Part shown: piece by piece, positions 1 through 7,413 of the stretch
How the letters are laid out: each line of letters starts with the position of its first letter
How positions within the stretch are numbered: position 1 is the stretch's first letter
From: Mucilaginibacter jinjuensis
GTDB taxonomy: Bacteria > Bacteroidota > Bacteroidia > Sphingobacteriales > Sphingobacteriaceae
Reading direction: 5' to 3'
Assembly: GCF_028596025.1 (NCBI RefSeq)
Contig: NZ_CP117167.1
Location: 930,001-994,000 of the forward strand
DNA length: 64,000 bases
Position numbers and translations under genes: made by a program
Notes under the pieces: model-generated
Told to the model about the DNA's origin: nothing
What the model saw: only the letters and a program-made list of their open reading frames with translations
The model's database searches: none

Positions 1-1
1 T

Positions 2-439
2 AGCCGCTTATTAAGCTGGGATAATAAAGACTGGGTATATCAAGCCCTACCGATATTGCATGGCAAGGAATCGCAAGGGGCTTTTTCATTTGCAGGTGAG
101 AGTAGCACAATGGTTTTTGTGGGAGGCGATTATCAAGATAATCACCGTGCAGATTCGGTAGCTTATGTGGCAAATTTTTGTTGCGATGTGACAAAAGCAG
201 GCTTTCCACAGCGGTCGCCTGCTGGTTTTCAGTCGTGTGTAAACTGGTTGGGCGGTAGTAATTTCATATCAACCGGCACCTCCGGCACCAACCTTTCAAC
301 TGATGGTGGTAACACCTGGGCCCGCATAAACGATGAAAGTTTTAATGTTTGCCAACAAGCGAAGCACGGTAAATTGGTATTGTTGGCAGGCGATAAGGGT
401 AAAATAGCATTGTACGAACCGTATTTGCCTCATAATTAG
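2..439 (+). CDS. C-terminal part of a YCF48/BNR-type beta-propeller protein (5' end outside window)
   Basis: The reading frame is open from the first bases of the window, so this is the last ~145 residues of a longer protein. A TTG at 56 would be an in-frame start, but coding-like sequence (SRLLSWDNKDW) continues upstream of it. The visible part has short sheet-like stretches typical of sialidase/YCF48-like propellers, including the Asp-box-like S-T-D-G-G-N-T-W near residues 85-92 counted from that TTG, and a final G-D-K-G-K-I-A. Such proteins are usually secreted in Bacteroidota, and the substrate is unknown. The family call rests on one motif and repeat character, so it is tentative. It is followed by a tRNA promoter. 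Confidence 0.55.
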   Translation, partial: SRLLSWDNKDWVYQALPILHGKESQGAFSFAGESSTMVFVGGDYQDNHRADSVAYVANFCCDVTKAGFPQRSPAGFQSCVNWLGGSNFISTGTSGTNLSTDGGNTWARINDESFNVCQQAKHGKLVLLAGDKGKIALYEPYLPHN

Positions 440-476
440 CAATTAATAAAAACTTTAAAATATTTGCAAATTTAGC

Positions 477-507
477 TTGCAGGAAAAACTCAATAATCCT
501 ATATTTG
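477..507 (+). promoter_or_regulatory. Promoter of first tRNA-Lys
   Basis: TATATTTG at 500-507 fits the Bacteroidota -7 element TAnnTTTG. TTG at 477-479 is a possible -33 element, at slightly short spacing. The start of transcription should fall just before the hairpin at 514. Confidence 0.7.
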
Positions 508-513
508 CACCAC

Positions 514-531
514 TTTAACGGAAACGTTAAA
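514..531 (+). other. Leader hairpin in front of tRNA-Lys
   Basis: TTTAACG-GAAA-CGTTAAA forms a 7-bp stem closed by a GNRA tetraloop. It lies between the predicted transcription start and the mature 5' end of the tRNA, which begins two bases later. The second tRNA-Lys has the same arrangement with a compensated base pair. Confidence 0.65.
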
Positions 532-532
532 T

Positions 533-605
533 GATTCCGTAGCTCAGCTGGTAGAGCATTACACTTTTAATGTAGTGGTCCTGGGTTCGAATCCCAGCGG
601 GATCA
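533..605 (+). tRNA. tRNA-Lys (TTT anticodon), copy 1
   Basis: All four stems can be read. The acceptor is GATTCCG/CGGGATC with discriminator A. The anticodon loop is CTTTTAA with anticodon TTT, and the T arm is CTGGG-TTCGAAT-CCCAG. The 73 bases are identical to the copy at 2622-2694. The 3' CCA is not encoded; the following bases are CAG. Confidence 0.97.
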
Positions 606-610
606 CAGAA

Positions 611-640
611 AGCCTCTCAGAAATGAGGGGCTTTTGTCGT
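611..640 (+). terminator. Intrinsic terminator after tRNA-Lys copy 1
   Basis: The stem AGCCTCTC/GAGGGGCT (8 bp, one G-U) encloses loop AGAAAT and is followed by TTTTGTCGTTTT. A related hairpin with the same loop follows the tRNA-Lys relic near 21740. Confidence 0.8.
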
Positions 641-659
641 TTTAAAAATTAGCTGATGC

Positions 660-1223
660 TTAATTTTCAGTCTTTATAATAAAGGCAACTATATCATTTG
701 GCACCCAATTTCTGAGTTCATCTATCTCAGAATCATCTTTACATTCAATTAAAAGACCGGTATTTATTCTGCCAGAATGTGGCTTTACTACACTTTCTAT
801 ACTAATAATTTTTCTGTATCTAATTGTTTCAAATGCAACAATTTCAATTTGGTCACCTGTAGAAACAAGTCCATCAGTTATATATCCGGCCAATACGAGC
901 CCTCTCCCGGTAATTTTAAAGGTATCGGCAATTATATATTTCGCTGTCGGCTGATGTGTGGTATTGATAATGTATGCTTTAGCAACAGATTCTGCTTTTT
1001 CTCTTGCCGCCTCCCCGCTAAAAAAGTTTTCTTTATACTCGTTTGAATAGTCAATTGTTATTTCATTCCGCATCATATCATAAACAGCCCACCACCACTG
1101 ATCTTCATCCATCCACTCGGCTCTAAGCATTAATCCAGCCCATATTGCGGTACAATCATCCAAAAGATCGCCGGTCCATACAATGGTCTCAAGCGCTAAA
1201 GCCTTTCTTAACTCACTATTCAT
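660..1223 (-). CDS. Unknown protein with a C-terminal EF-Tu domain-II-like beta-barrel
   Basis: The protein has 187 residues. Residues ~1-95 are rich in Trp and acidic residues (D-E-D-Q-W-W-W-A near 40), look helical, and match nothing I recognise. From about residue 98 the pattern A-D-T-F-K-I-T-G-R-G-L-V-L-A-G-Y-I, then G-D-Q-I-E-I and a late G-L-L-I, closely follows domain II of translational GTPases (EF-Tu D-V-F-T-I-x-G-R-G-x-V-x-x-G). There is no GTPase domain and no P-loop. The gene stands alone on the minus strand between the two tRNA-Lys genes. What the barrel binds is unknown. I am fairly sure of the fold and not of the function. Confidence 0.7.
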   Translation of the reverse strand: MNSELRKALALETIVWTGDLLDDCTAIWAGLMLRAEWMDEDQWWWAVYDMMRNEITIDYSNEYKENFFSGEAAREKAESVAKAYIINTTHQPTAKYIIADTFKITGRGLVLAGYITDGLVSTGDQIEIVAFETIRYRKIISIESVVKPHSGRINTGLLIECKDDSEIDELRNWVPNDIVAFIIKTEN

Positions 1224-1294
1224 TTTTTTTGATTTAACTGATTGTAAAAATCATTAATGAATTAAATAGATAGGAAACATTTGTAGGTATTCTC

Positions 1295-2437
1295 TCACAC
1301 CTCCGCCCTTGTCCTTTTATTAATCAAATTAACAGCGTCGTCCAATTCTTGCGATGATGCATACAGGTACTCGATCAAGGTGCTCAACTCATCAGATGGG
1401 TTGGGGTATTCTTTAATCATACGGGCCAGGGCCAGGATGTTGGAGAGGGGGCGCCTTACCTCGTGCGAGTTAATCCACGCAATTTCTTCCAGCTGTTCGT
1501 TGCGGCTCACCAGTTCTTGCTCGTACCGTTTCTGCTTGTCAATATCCTGCATGGCGCCAATCAAGCGAATGGGTTCACCGGCTTTGTTAAAAACCGAAAG
1601 GCCCCGGTCCCTAACATATTTTATAGTCCCGTCTGCGCACCTGAAGCGATATTCTAATATCCAGTCTTTTTGTTTATTGGCTATTACGTCAGCAAAAAAA
1701 TGCTGAACCTTGTCCCTGTCTGCATAGTAAACATCGGTCATGTCATTAAAATCATACGGCCGGTTTTCTTCAGTGTAACCATAAATTTCTTCAAACCCCT
1801 CCATCCAGGTAATTTTGTTCTCCAGCAGATCATAATCCCATATCACATCGTGTGTTGCCTGGTTTACGGCTTCGTACAAATGCAATAATTCGCCAATCCG
1901 TTTCTCATTTTTAATGTTTTCATCTATGTCGGTAATCATTACCAGTACAGCATCTTCTTTTATCAGCGGGATGCTATGGAAGTTAAACCTTACATAAAAT
2001 TTTTCACCATTCTTTTTTTGATGCAAAGCTATGCCTGATTCGTCGGGTTCTTTTTCTTTGACTACATACCGTTTAAACTCCTCGTGATCTTCTTCAGGCC
2101 TTATATCGAGAGCTGTCATTTTCGAGAACTCTTTTTCGGTATAGCCATAAAGTTTAACCATTGCTTTGTTTACATTCAGAATTTTTAAGCTGCCCTTTGC
2201 CATAATATAAATAGCAAGCGGGCTGCCATTAAAAAGATTCTGGTAGCTCGAGGTTGCTATATGTACACTTTTAAAGTAAAATCTAATGGATAAACCGAAT
2301 AGGAAGGCGATAATGGTTAACAATAATAAAGTTCTTTCGAGTGAGGTTTGGTGGAGGGTACTGTATCCTAAAATAGTAAGCATGGCTATTGTGAATAAAA
2401 CAAATAGCACAATTTGGAGCGGCGAAGGTTTATTCAT
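1295..2437 (-). CDS. Membrane PAS-PAS sensor ending in a DHp-like region without an ATPase domain
   Basis: The chosen start is the ATG at 2437; a TTG two codons earlier also fits. Two membrane segments occupy residues ~6-50. Two PAS/PAC modules follow (about 65-185 and 190-315), the first with an N-G-S-P-L-A-I-Y entry and the second with R-F-R-C-A-D-G-T. The end contains W-I-N-S-H-E-V-R-R-P-L-S-N-I-L, a clear H-box of HisKA type, then two helices, and the protein stops about 50 residues later. No N, G1 or G2 boxes of a HATPase domain follow, so it cannot autophosphorylate by the usual route. Proteins ending this way recur in this phylum and may pair with other kinases. No response regulator lies beside it. 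Confidence 0.8.
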   Translation of the reverse strand: MNKPSPLQIVLFVLFTIAMLTILGYSTLHQTSLERTLLLLTIIAFLFGLSIRFYFKSVHIATSSYQNLFNGSPLAIYIMAKGSLKILNVNKAMVKLYGYTEKEFSKMTALDIRPEEDHEEFKRYVVKEKEPDESGIALHQKKNGEKFYVRFNFHSIPLIKEDAVLVMITDIDENIKNEKRIGELLHLYEAVNQATHDVIWDYDLLENKITWMEGFEEIYGYTEENRPYDFNDMTDVYYADRDKVQHFFADVIANKQKDWILEYRFRCADGTIKYVRDRGLSVFNKAGEPIRLIGAMQDIDKQKRYEQELVSRNEQLEEIAWINSHEVRRPLSNILALARMIKEYPNPSDELSTLIEYLYASSQELDDAVNLINKRTRAEV

Positions 2438-2589
2438 AAACAATGAAATAGGCTATCCTAAAGTACATATAATATTGTTATAAAATTAATCGGTGGTTAA
2501 TCTGTTTGTTTGTGTGTCTTTTTTCTGCCACTAAATCAGGGAGTTTTACAAACTATTGCAAAAAGCTTTAAAAGTTTCAATGATTTTTC

Positions 2590-2597
2590 TATCTTTG
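2590..2597 (+). promoter_or_regulatory. -7 element of second tRNA-Lys
   Basis: TATCTTTG fits TAnnTTTG. It sits at the same distance from the tRNA as in copy 1. I see no good -33 match. Confidence 0.65.
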
Positions 2598-2604
2598 CAC
2601 CTCT

Positions 2605-2620
2605 TTATCGGAAACGATAA
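2605..2620 (+). other. Leader hairpin in front of second tRNA-Lys
   Basis: TTATCG-GAAA-CGATAA is a 6-bp stem with the same GAAA loop as at 514-531. One base pair has changed on both sides (A-T to T-A), which keeps the stem. The mature tRNA begins two bases later. Confidence 0.65.
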
Positions 2621-2621
2621 T

Positions 2622-2694
2622 GATTCCGTAGCTCAGCTGGTAGAGCATTACACTTTTAATGTAGTGGTCCTGGGTTCGAATCCCAGCGGGATCA
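2622..2694 (+). tRNA. tRNA-Lys (TTT anticodon), copy 2
   Basis: Identical over all 73 bases to 533-605. It lies just upstream of the polysaccharide locus, and a degraded copy of its 3' end lies just beyond that locus (21725-21738). Confidence 0.97.
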
Positions 2695-2695
2695 C

Positions 2696-2733
2696 AAAAA
2701 GGGAACAGTCAATTTTTGATTGTTCCCTTTTTT
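2696..2733 (+). terminator. Intrinsic terminator after tRNA-Lys copy 2
   Basis: A long stem pairs AAAAAGGGAACAGTCAA with a downstream arm ending in TGTTCCCTTTTTTT, with a loop of three T. It contains one G-U pair and ends in a T run. Confidence 0.85.
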
Positions 2734-3053
2734 TATGCCCATAAGAATTGCACAGGTAAGCTATTGCCAGGTAGTAAAAAGTAGCCCAAAATTTACCGGG
2801 TCAATATTAAAACCACACAAAGTATCCAAAGCCAATTTAGAAGTGCGTAATCTGCTGTAATGCAATGTTTTTGGCAAGTAAGAAGTGGTTAGTTACAATG
2901 GAATTAGCATGGTATTTAATGCAAATTTGTAAAAGTAATAAGATCACAAGGTGCAATATGAAGGGCTATAATTTTTAATGAAACGAAGATGAAAAATGCT
3001 TGTGGTTGGGGTTAGAGCCGCAACATGATATATCTTTAATAAAAATTAGGCTC
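2734..3053. other. Intergenic region before the polysaccharide locus
   Basis: I see no gene, tRNA or strong repeat in these ~320 bases. The sequence is AT-rich with stops in all frames. Only the promoter at its right end (3054-3086) is supported. Confidence 0.6.
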
Positions 3054-3086
3054 TTGCAAACATAATAACACATTATATTATATTTG
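3054..3086 (+). promoter_or_regulatory. Promoter of the polysaccharide operon
   Basis: TTG at 3054-3056 and TATATTTG at 3079-3086 stand at the expected -33/-7 spacing of about 25 bases start to start. The ATG at 3095 lies only 8 bases after the -7 element, so the transcript should have a leader of a few bases at most and no room for a ribosome binding site. Confidence 0.7.
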
Positions 3087-3094
3087 CCGTACAT

Positions 3095-4129
3095 ATGGAA
3101 AATAATTTGGCCACTTTTAAAGGCAAGACGCTAATGATAACTGGCGGGACAGGCTCATTTGGCAACGCGGTATTGAATAGATTTTTGCAATCGGACTTGG
3201 CTGAAATAAGGATTTTTAGCCGCGATGAAAAAAAACAAGAGGATATGCGTATCCACTATAAAAATAACAAATTAAATTTCATTATCGGAGATATAAGAGA
3301 CTTTCAAAGCATTAATTCTGCAATGGCTGGCGTGGATTTCCTTTTTCATGCTGCTGCTTTAAAGCAAGTCCCCTCTTGCGAGTTTTATCCTATGCAGGCA
3401 ATTCAAACCAATATTATTGGTGCAGAAAATGTGATGGAAGCTGCAGCCATTAATAAGGTAAAACGAGTGGTCGTACTTAGTACTGATAAAGCCGTATATC
3501 CGATTAACACCATGGGAATGAGTAAAGCTCTTATGGAAAAACTTGCTGTCTCTAAAGCAAGAGATCCAAAGGTGAGAGCCAATGATTCTGTTATTTGTGC
3601 TACACGCTATGGAAACGTTATGTGCTCACGCGGATCAATCATCCCGTTGTTTATTAAACAGATCAAAGAAGGTAATCCATTGACAGTTACAGATCCAAAT
3701 ATGACGCGATTTATGATGTCATTGGAAGATTCTGTTGACTTAGTTCTTTTTGCTTTTGAAAATGCACAACCGGGGGATATTTTTGTACAGAAATCTCCGG
3801 CAACCACTATCTTAACATTAGCTACCGCACTTAAGGAGTTATTTAATGCCAATAATGAAATTAATATTATTGGCCCACGCCACGGTGAGAAACTTTATGA
3901 GACGCTTTGTGGTAAAGAAGAAATGGCGAAAGCGTTGGATATGGGTGATTTTTACAAAGTCCCGGCAGATTATAGAGATCTTAACTATACAAAATATGTA
4001 CAGGAAGACGGTCCAACTTTAGTTGATTTTGAATATAATTCTCACAATACGAAAAGATTGGATTTAGATGCAACGAAACAATTGTTGTTATCACTTGATT
4101 ATGTACAAAATGAACTTAAAGATTTATAA
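3095..4129 (+). CDS. capE: CapE/PseB-type UDP-N-acetylglucosamine 4,6-dehydratase
   Basis: A 344-residue extended SDR. The Rossmann motif T-G-G-T-G-S-F-G-N is at residues ~17-25. S-R-D-E-K-K-Q near 42, H-A-A-A-L-K-Q-V-P and L-S-T-D-K-A-V-Y-P-I-N-T-M-G-M-S-K match the inverting dehydratases CapE and PseB, in which Met replaces the Tyr of the usual YxxxK. The family removes water from UDP-GlcNAc to give a 6-deoxy-4-keto sugar with C5 inversion (L-arabino-hexos-4-ulose). It is the first gene of the operon, 2 bases before a DegT aminotransferase, which fits 4-amino-sugar synthesis. CapF and CapG, the usual partners in FucNAc synthesis, are absent. The cytoplasmic product probably feeds the next gene. 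Confidence 0.88.
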   Translation: MENNLATFKGKTLMITGGTGSFGNAVLNRFLQSDLAEIRIFSRDEKKQEDMRIHYKNNKLNFIIGDIRDFQSINSAMAGVDFLFHAAALKQVPSCEFYPMQAIQTNIIGAENVMEAAAINKVKRVVVLSTDKAVYPINTMGMSKALMEKLAVSKARDPKVRANDSVICATRYGNVMCSRGSIIPLFIKQIKEGNPLTVTDPNMTRFMMSLEDSVDLVLFAFENAQPGDIFVQKSPATTILTLATALKELFNANNEINIIGPRHGEKLYETLCGKEEMAKALDMGDFYKVPADYRDLNYTKYVQEDGPTLVDFEYNSHNTKRLDLDATKQLLLSLDYVQNELKDL

Positions 4130-4131
4130 TT

Positions 4132-5220
4132 ATGCTTCCCTTAGTTAAGCCTTTTTTGCCACCAAAAGAGGTGTTAATGCCTCAATTGGAGCAGATATTG
4201 TACAGTGGTTATATTGCCGAAGGCGAAGCTGTGTATGAGTTTGAAAGAAACTTCGCAAATTTTGTATCCAATCCGCATACTGTTTCCCTCAATTCGGGCA
4301 CAGCAGCATTGCACATTGCGTTGTTACTTGCCGGGGTTGGCTCTGGTGACGAAGTAATTAGCACTGTACTTACTGCCGAACCTACTAACGTGGCCATTAA
4401 ATTGGTTGGCGCCAAAGTTATTTGGGCTGATGTAGATATAAATACAGGATTGCTTGACCCGGTTTCTGTTCGAAGTAAAATTACGGCAAAAACCAAAGCA
4501 ATAATGATTGTTCACTATGCTGGTATGGTGGCCGATCTGGATGAATTTAAAAAGTTATCAGAGGAATTTAATATTCCTGTTATTGAAGATGCTGCACACG
4601 CGCTTGGATCCAAATATAATGGGCAGGTTGTAGGATCTATATCGCCTTATACCATATTCTCTTTTCAAGCCATAAAGCATCTTACCACCATTGATGGAGG
4701 AATGCTAACGCTAAAAACCGAAGAGCAACAACACAATGCGAAACTTTTACGTTGGTTTGGGCTTGATAAGATGAAACCCCGGTTAGAAAATGATATCAAG
4801 TTTCCGGGTTACAAATATCACATGAATAATGTAAATGCTACTGTTGGTTTGGTGCAGCTTAAATATATTCAGGATGTTATTGATAAGCACATAGCTAACG
4901 GATTATATTTTGACAAAGAGTTAGCAAATACAGCAGGAGTAGAGCTTTTACATTATTATCCAAAGAGTGAGGCTTCATACTGGTTGTATACCCTTAAAGT
5001 TGAAAACCGTGATGCCTTTATCAAGATGTTAGCGGCGAACGGCATTTCTGCTTCAGAACTACATTTACGTAATGACAGGCACTCAATTTTTGCAGAATCC
5101 AAAACTGATTTACCTGCTTTTGAACAGTTTTATAAAAAAATGGTACACATTCCATGTGGTTGGTGGGTAAGCAAAGAAGATCGCGAAAAAATAACAGATC
5201 TCATTAAAAAGGGTTGGTAA
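4132..5220 (+). CDS. DegT/DnrJ/EryC1 sugar aminotransferase (PLP-dependent)
   Basis: 362 residues, the usual length. N-S-G-T-A-A-L-H near residue 55 is the PLP phosphate site. I-E-D-A-A-H-A-L-G-S carries the Asp that contacts the pyridine nitrogen, and S-F-Q-A-I-K-H-L-T-T-I-D-G-G carries the Schiff-base Lys near residue 184. The family transfers an amino group, normally from glutamate, to a 4-keto (or 3-keto) nucleotide sugar. Following CapE/PseB, the likely product is a UDP-2-acetamido-4-amino-2,4,6-trideoxyhexose, as with PseC. The regiochemistry is inferred from neighbours only. The next gene is a degenerate paralogue. Confidence 0.88.
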   Translation: MLPLVKPFLPPKEVLMPQLEQILYSGYIAEGEAVYEFERNFANFVSNPHTVSLNSGTAALHIALLLAGVGSGDEVISTVLTAEPTNVAIKLVGAKVIWADVDINTGLLDPVSVRSKITAKTKAIMIVHYAGMVADLDEFKKLSEEFNIPVIEDAAHALGSKYNGQVVGSISPYTIFSFQAIKHLTTIDGGMLTLKTEEQQHNAKLLRWFGLDKMKPRLENDIKFPGYKYHMNNVNATVGLVQLKYIQDVIDKHIANGLYFDKELANTAGVELLHYYPKSEASYWLYTLKVENRDAFIKMLAANGISASELHLRNDRHSIFAESKTDLPAFEQFYKKMVHIPCGWWVSKEDREKITDLIKKGW

Positions 5221-5221
5221 T

Positions 5222-6295
5222 ATGATACCTATTTTTAAACCCTATATGCCGCCGGCTTTACCAGAGTTGAATGATATTTTATATTCAGGAAATCTGTCTT
5301 ACGGCAAATGGGGTAAGCAATTTGAAAGCAAGCTGAGCAGCTATATAGGTGCAGAGTACGTAATGGTAACTAACTCTTATAACTCTGCAATGCTGATTAT
5401 GCTTACAACACTGGGCTTATCGCCAGGCGACGTTGTATTAGCATCGCCTATGAGCTGTTTGGCTTCTAATCAACCATTTATAACTCAAAATTTGAAAGTA
5501 AAATGGGTTGATATTGATCCGGCCACCGGATCAATGGATCCTGATAGCCTTGTAAAAGCAATTGATAGTAATTGCAAGGCTATTTTTCATAACCATTTTT
5601 GCGGTACACCTGGTTATATTGATGAGATCAACAAAATAGCTTCTGAGCATGGCTTGGTAGTGGTTGATGATTGTATTGAAGCTTTCGGGTCGAAATATAA
5701 AGGTAAAATGATGGGTAATGTAGGTACAGATGCATCTGTATTTTCATTTCAAACCGTAAGGTTACCAAATACAGTTGATGGTGGTGCTATCGCATTCAAA
5801 AGTGCTAAAATGTTTGAGCGCGCTCTGCGTATTCGTGATTATGGTATTAACCGTGCCACATTTAGAGATTGTTATAACGAAATAAGTGTCGATTCGGATA
5901 TTGAAATAGGCGGATATGGAGCTCTAATGCCCGAAATCAATTCTTATATCGGCTATGAACAGATGGGAGACCTGCCGTTGCTTATTAGCAAACAACGCGA
6001 AAATGCAGTTAAATGGCAATCGTACTTAACTGCTAAATATCCAAATGACAAAATTATAGGTTTTAGTGAAGATATAGATCCTAATTTTTGGGTAATAGGT
6101 TTGTTGTGTAACAATAAGCAAGAATCACTAAAACATTTTAGAAATATTGGATATTACGCTACCGGTGTTCACATTAGTAATAACCATTACTCGGTTTTTG
6201 GCGATCAGCAATATTTAGCTGGTGTAAGTGACTTTGAAAACAAATTTTTGGCATTGCCAACGGGATGGTGGATAGAAGATTTATCGTTTGATTAA
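5222..6295 (+). CDS. DegT-family paralogue with the PLP lysine replaced by arginine
   Basis: 357 residues, clearly the same fold as the previous gene and starting one base after its stop. At the lysine position it reads S-F-Q-T-V-R-L-P-N-T-V-D-G-G against S-F-Q-A-I-K-H-L-T-T-I-D-G-G; the codon is AGG. The phosphate-binding N-S-G-T-A is N-S-Y-N-S here, while the Asp of V-D-D-C-I-E-A-F-G-S remains. No internal Schiff base can form. Some family members (ColD, E1) use His in place of Lys for dehydration, but Arg is different. It may be a partner subunit, a binding protein or a new lyase. Its stop codon overlaps the next start (TAATG), which suggests coupled translation and an intact gene. Confidence 0.8.
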   Translation: MIPIFKPYMPPALPELNDILYSGNLSYGKWGKQFESKLSSYIGAEYVMVTNSYNSAMLIMLTTLGLSPGDVVLASPMSCLASNQPFITQNLKVKWVDIDPATGSMDPDSLVKAIDSNCKAIFHNHFCGTPGYIDEINKIASEHGLVVVDDCIEAFGSKYKGKMMGNVGTDASVFSFQTVRLPNTVDGGAIAFKSAKMFERALRIRDYGINRATFRDCYNEISVDSDIEIGGYGALMPEINSYIGYEQMGDLPLLISKQRENAVKWQSYLTAKYPNDKIIGFSEDIDPNFWVIGLLCNNKQESLKHFRNIGYYATGVHISNNHYSVFGDQQYLAGVSDFENKFLALPTGWWIEDLSFD

Positions 6296-7179
6296 TGAAT
6301 ATCGGAAAAAATAATACTATATCAGCAACAACATTAATTCCTAATTTTGTTGAAATGGGTGATTTTAACAGAATAGGGGCAAACGTAACTATTCAAGCTG
6401 TTAAGGGCGCTAAAAACCCCAAACTTATTATCGGCGATTGTAATATCATTAATGATAATGTAAAAATACTTGTAGGTGATGAAGGGGTATTTATTAAGGA
6501 TTGGAATGTGATTCATAATAATATATTCATAATTGGTGAGCGTAAAGTAGAGATTGGTCATAACGGATGGTTTGGTCAACATACGATATTAGACGGAAGC
6601 GGAGGTTTATCAATTGGAAATGGGGTTCGCATCGGCATGTATTCTCAAATCTGGACTCATGTGGCAAGTGGAGAGCAATTAGAAGGTTGTGTGTTATATG
6701 CTCAAAGAGGCACTATCATTCATGACGATGTATGGTTAGTGGGAAGTTGTATTGTGGGTTCCGGAATTGTATTGGCAAAGCGTAGCATTTGTTTGATAAA
6801 TTCTCTTTTGACGAAAGATACTATTGAAGGAAAGGTATATTCAGGATCGCCTGCAAAAGTTATGGAAAAAATCAATTTTTATAAAAAAGTTGATATAGCT
6901 GACAAATATAATATGATGTATAACTGGGCTAATGAATTTGCAAATAGCAACCAAGATATAACAGTTGAAAGAACATCTACAGAAATGATTGTAATCACGA
7001 ACAAGCTATCAGAAAAGATAATTTTTACAAGTATCGATCATCTTGATACGGATTTGGACCCCTTGGTTACAGTGTTTAATATGCAAACAAAAACTTTCAA
7101 AAAGAAAAAGAGCATATTAGAAATGGAATTCTATGCCTTTATTTATAATAATAAAGCACGATTTATACCTATTAATTAA
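6295..7179 (+). CDS. Left-handed beta-helix (hexapeptide) acyltransferase
   Basis: 294 residues. Residues ~5-190 show imperfect hexapeptide steps (I-G-D-C-N-I, I-G-N-G-V-R-I-G, V-G-S-G-I-V-L) ending in G-S-P-A-K-V-M, which is typical of WbbJ/DapH/PglD-like O- and N-acyltransferases. A ~100-residue C-terminal domain that I do not recognise follows; many family members lack it. Just downstream are an acyl carrier protein, a reductase and a KAS III, so I infer acyl-ACP rather than acetyl-CoA as donor and the 4-amino sugar from the preceding genes as acceptor. The start overlaps the previous stop by one base. Confidence 0.8.
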   Translation: MNIGKNNTISATTLIPNFVEMGDFNRIGANVTIQAVKGAKNPKLIIGDCNIINDNVKILVGDEGVFIKDWNVIHNNIFIIGERKVEIGHNGWFGQHTILDGSGGLSIGNGVRIGMYSQIWTHVASGEQLEGCVLYAQRGTIIHDDVWLVGSCIVGSGIVLAKRSICLINSLLTKDTIEGKVYSGSPAKVMEKINFYKKVDIADKYNMMYNWANEFANSNQDITVERTSTEMIVITNKLSEKIIFTSIDHLDTDLDPLVTVFNMQTKTFKKKKSILEMEFYAFIYNNKARFIPIN

Positions 7180-7187
7180 ATATTACA

Positions 7188-7412
7188 ATGATAGAAAAAA
7201 GCAATTTCTTAGATAATTTCAAAGAATTATTTGAAGAGACATCTCCTGACCAAATAACCTTTCAAAGTCATTTCAGAGATCTGGATGAGTGGAGCTCATT
7301 AATAGTATTGTCATTGATAGTTCAATTTGAAGATAATTACAACGTAAAATTAAATCTAGAAAAAATAGAATCAGCAGTTACTGTGGAAGATTTATATCAA
7401 TTAACTCAGTAA
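7188..7412 (+). CDS. Acyl carrier protein
   Basis: 74 residues, acidic and helical, with D-L-D-E-W-S-S-L-I-V-L-S around residues 31-42. Ser37 is in the position of the 4'-phosphopantetheine serine of D-S-L motifs, although the preceding residue is Ser instead of Asp. It lies 8 bases after the acyltransferase and one base before the SDR gene. This is a dedicated ACP inside a polysaccharide locus rather than the housekeeping acpP, which normally sits with fab genes. Its likely job is to carry the acyl group built by the two genes after it and to deliver it to the beta-helix enzyme. Confidence 0.8.
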   Translation: MIEKSNFLDNFKELFEETSPDQITFQSHFRDLDEWSSLIVLSLIVQFEDNYNVKLNLEKIESAVTVEDLYQLTQ

Positions 7413-7413
7413 A

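Noticed and set aside
2556..2744. Small plus-strand ORF across the second tRNA-Lys
   Set aside because: It translates the tRNA itself and its terminator.
2734..3094. Riboswitch or JUMPstart-like leader upstream of the polysaccharide operon
   Set aside because: The promoter lies at 3054-3086 and leaves almost no leader. I found no conserved RNA fold.
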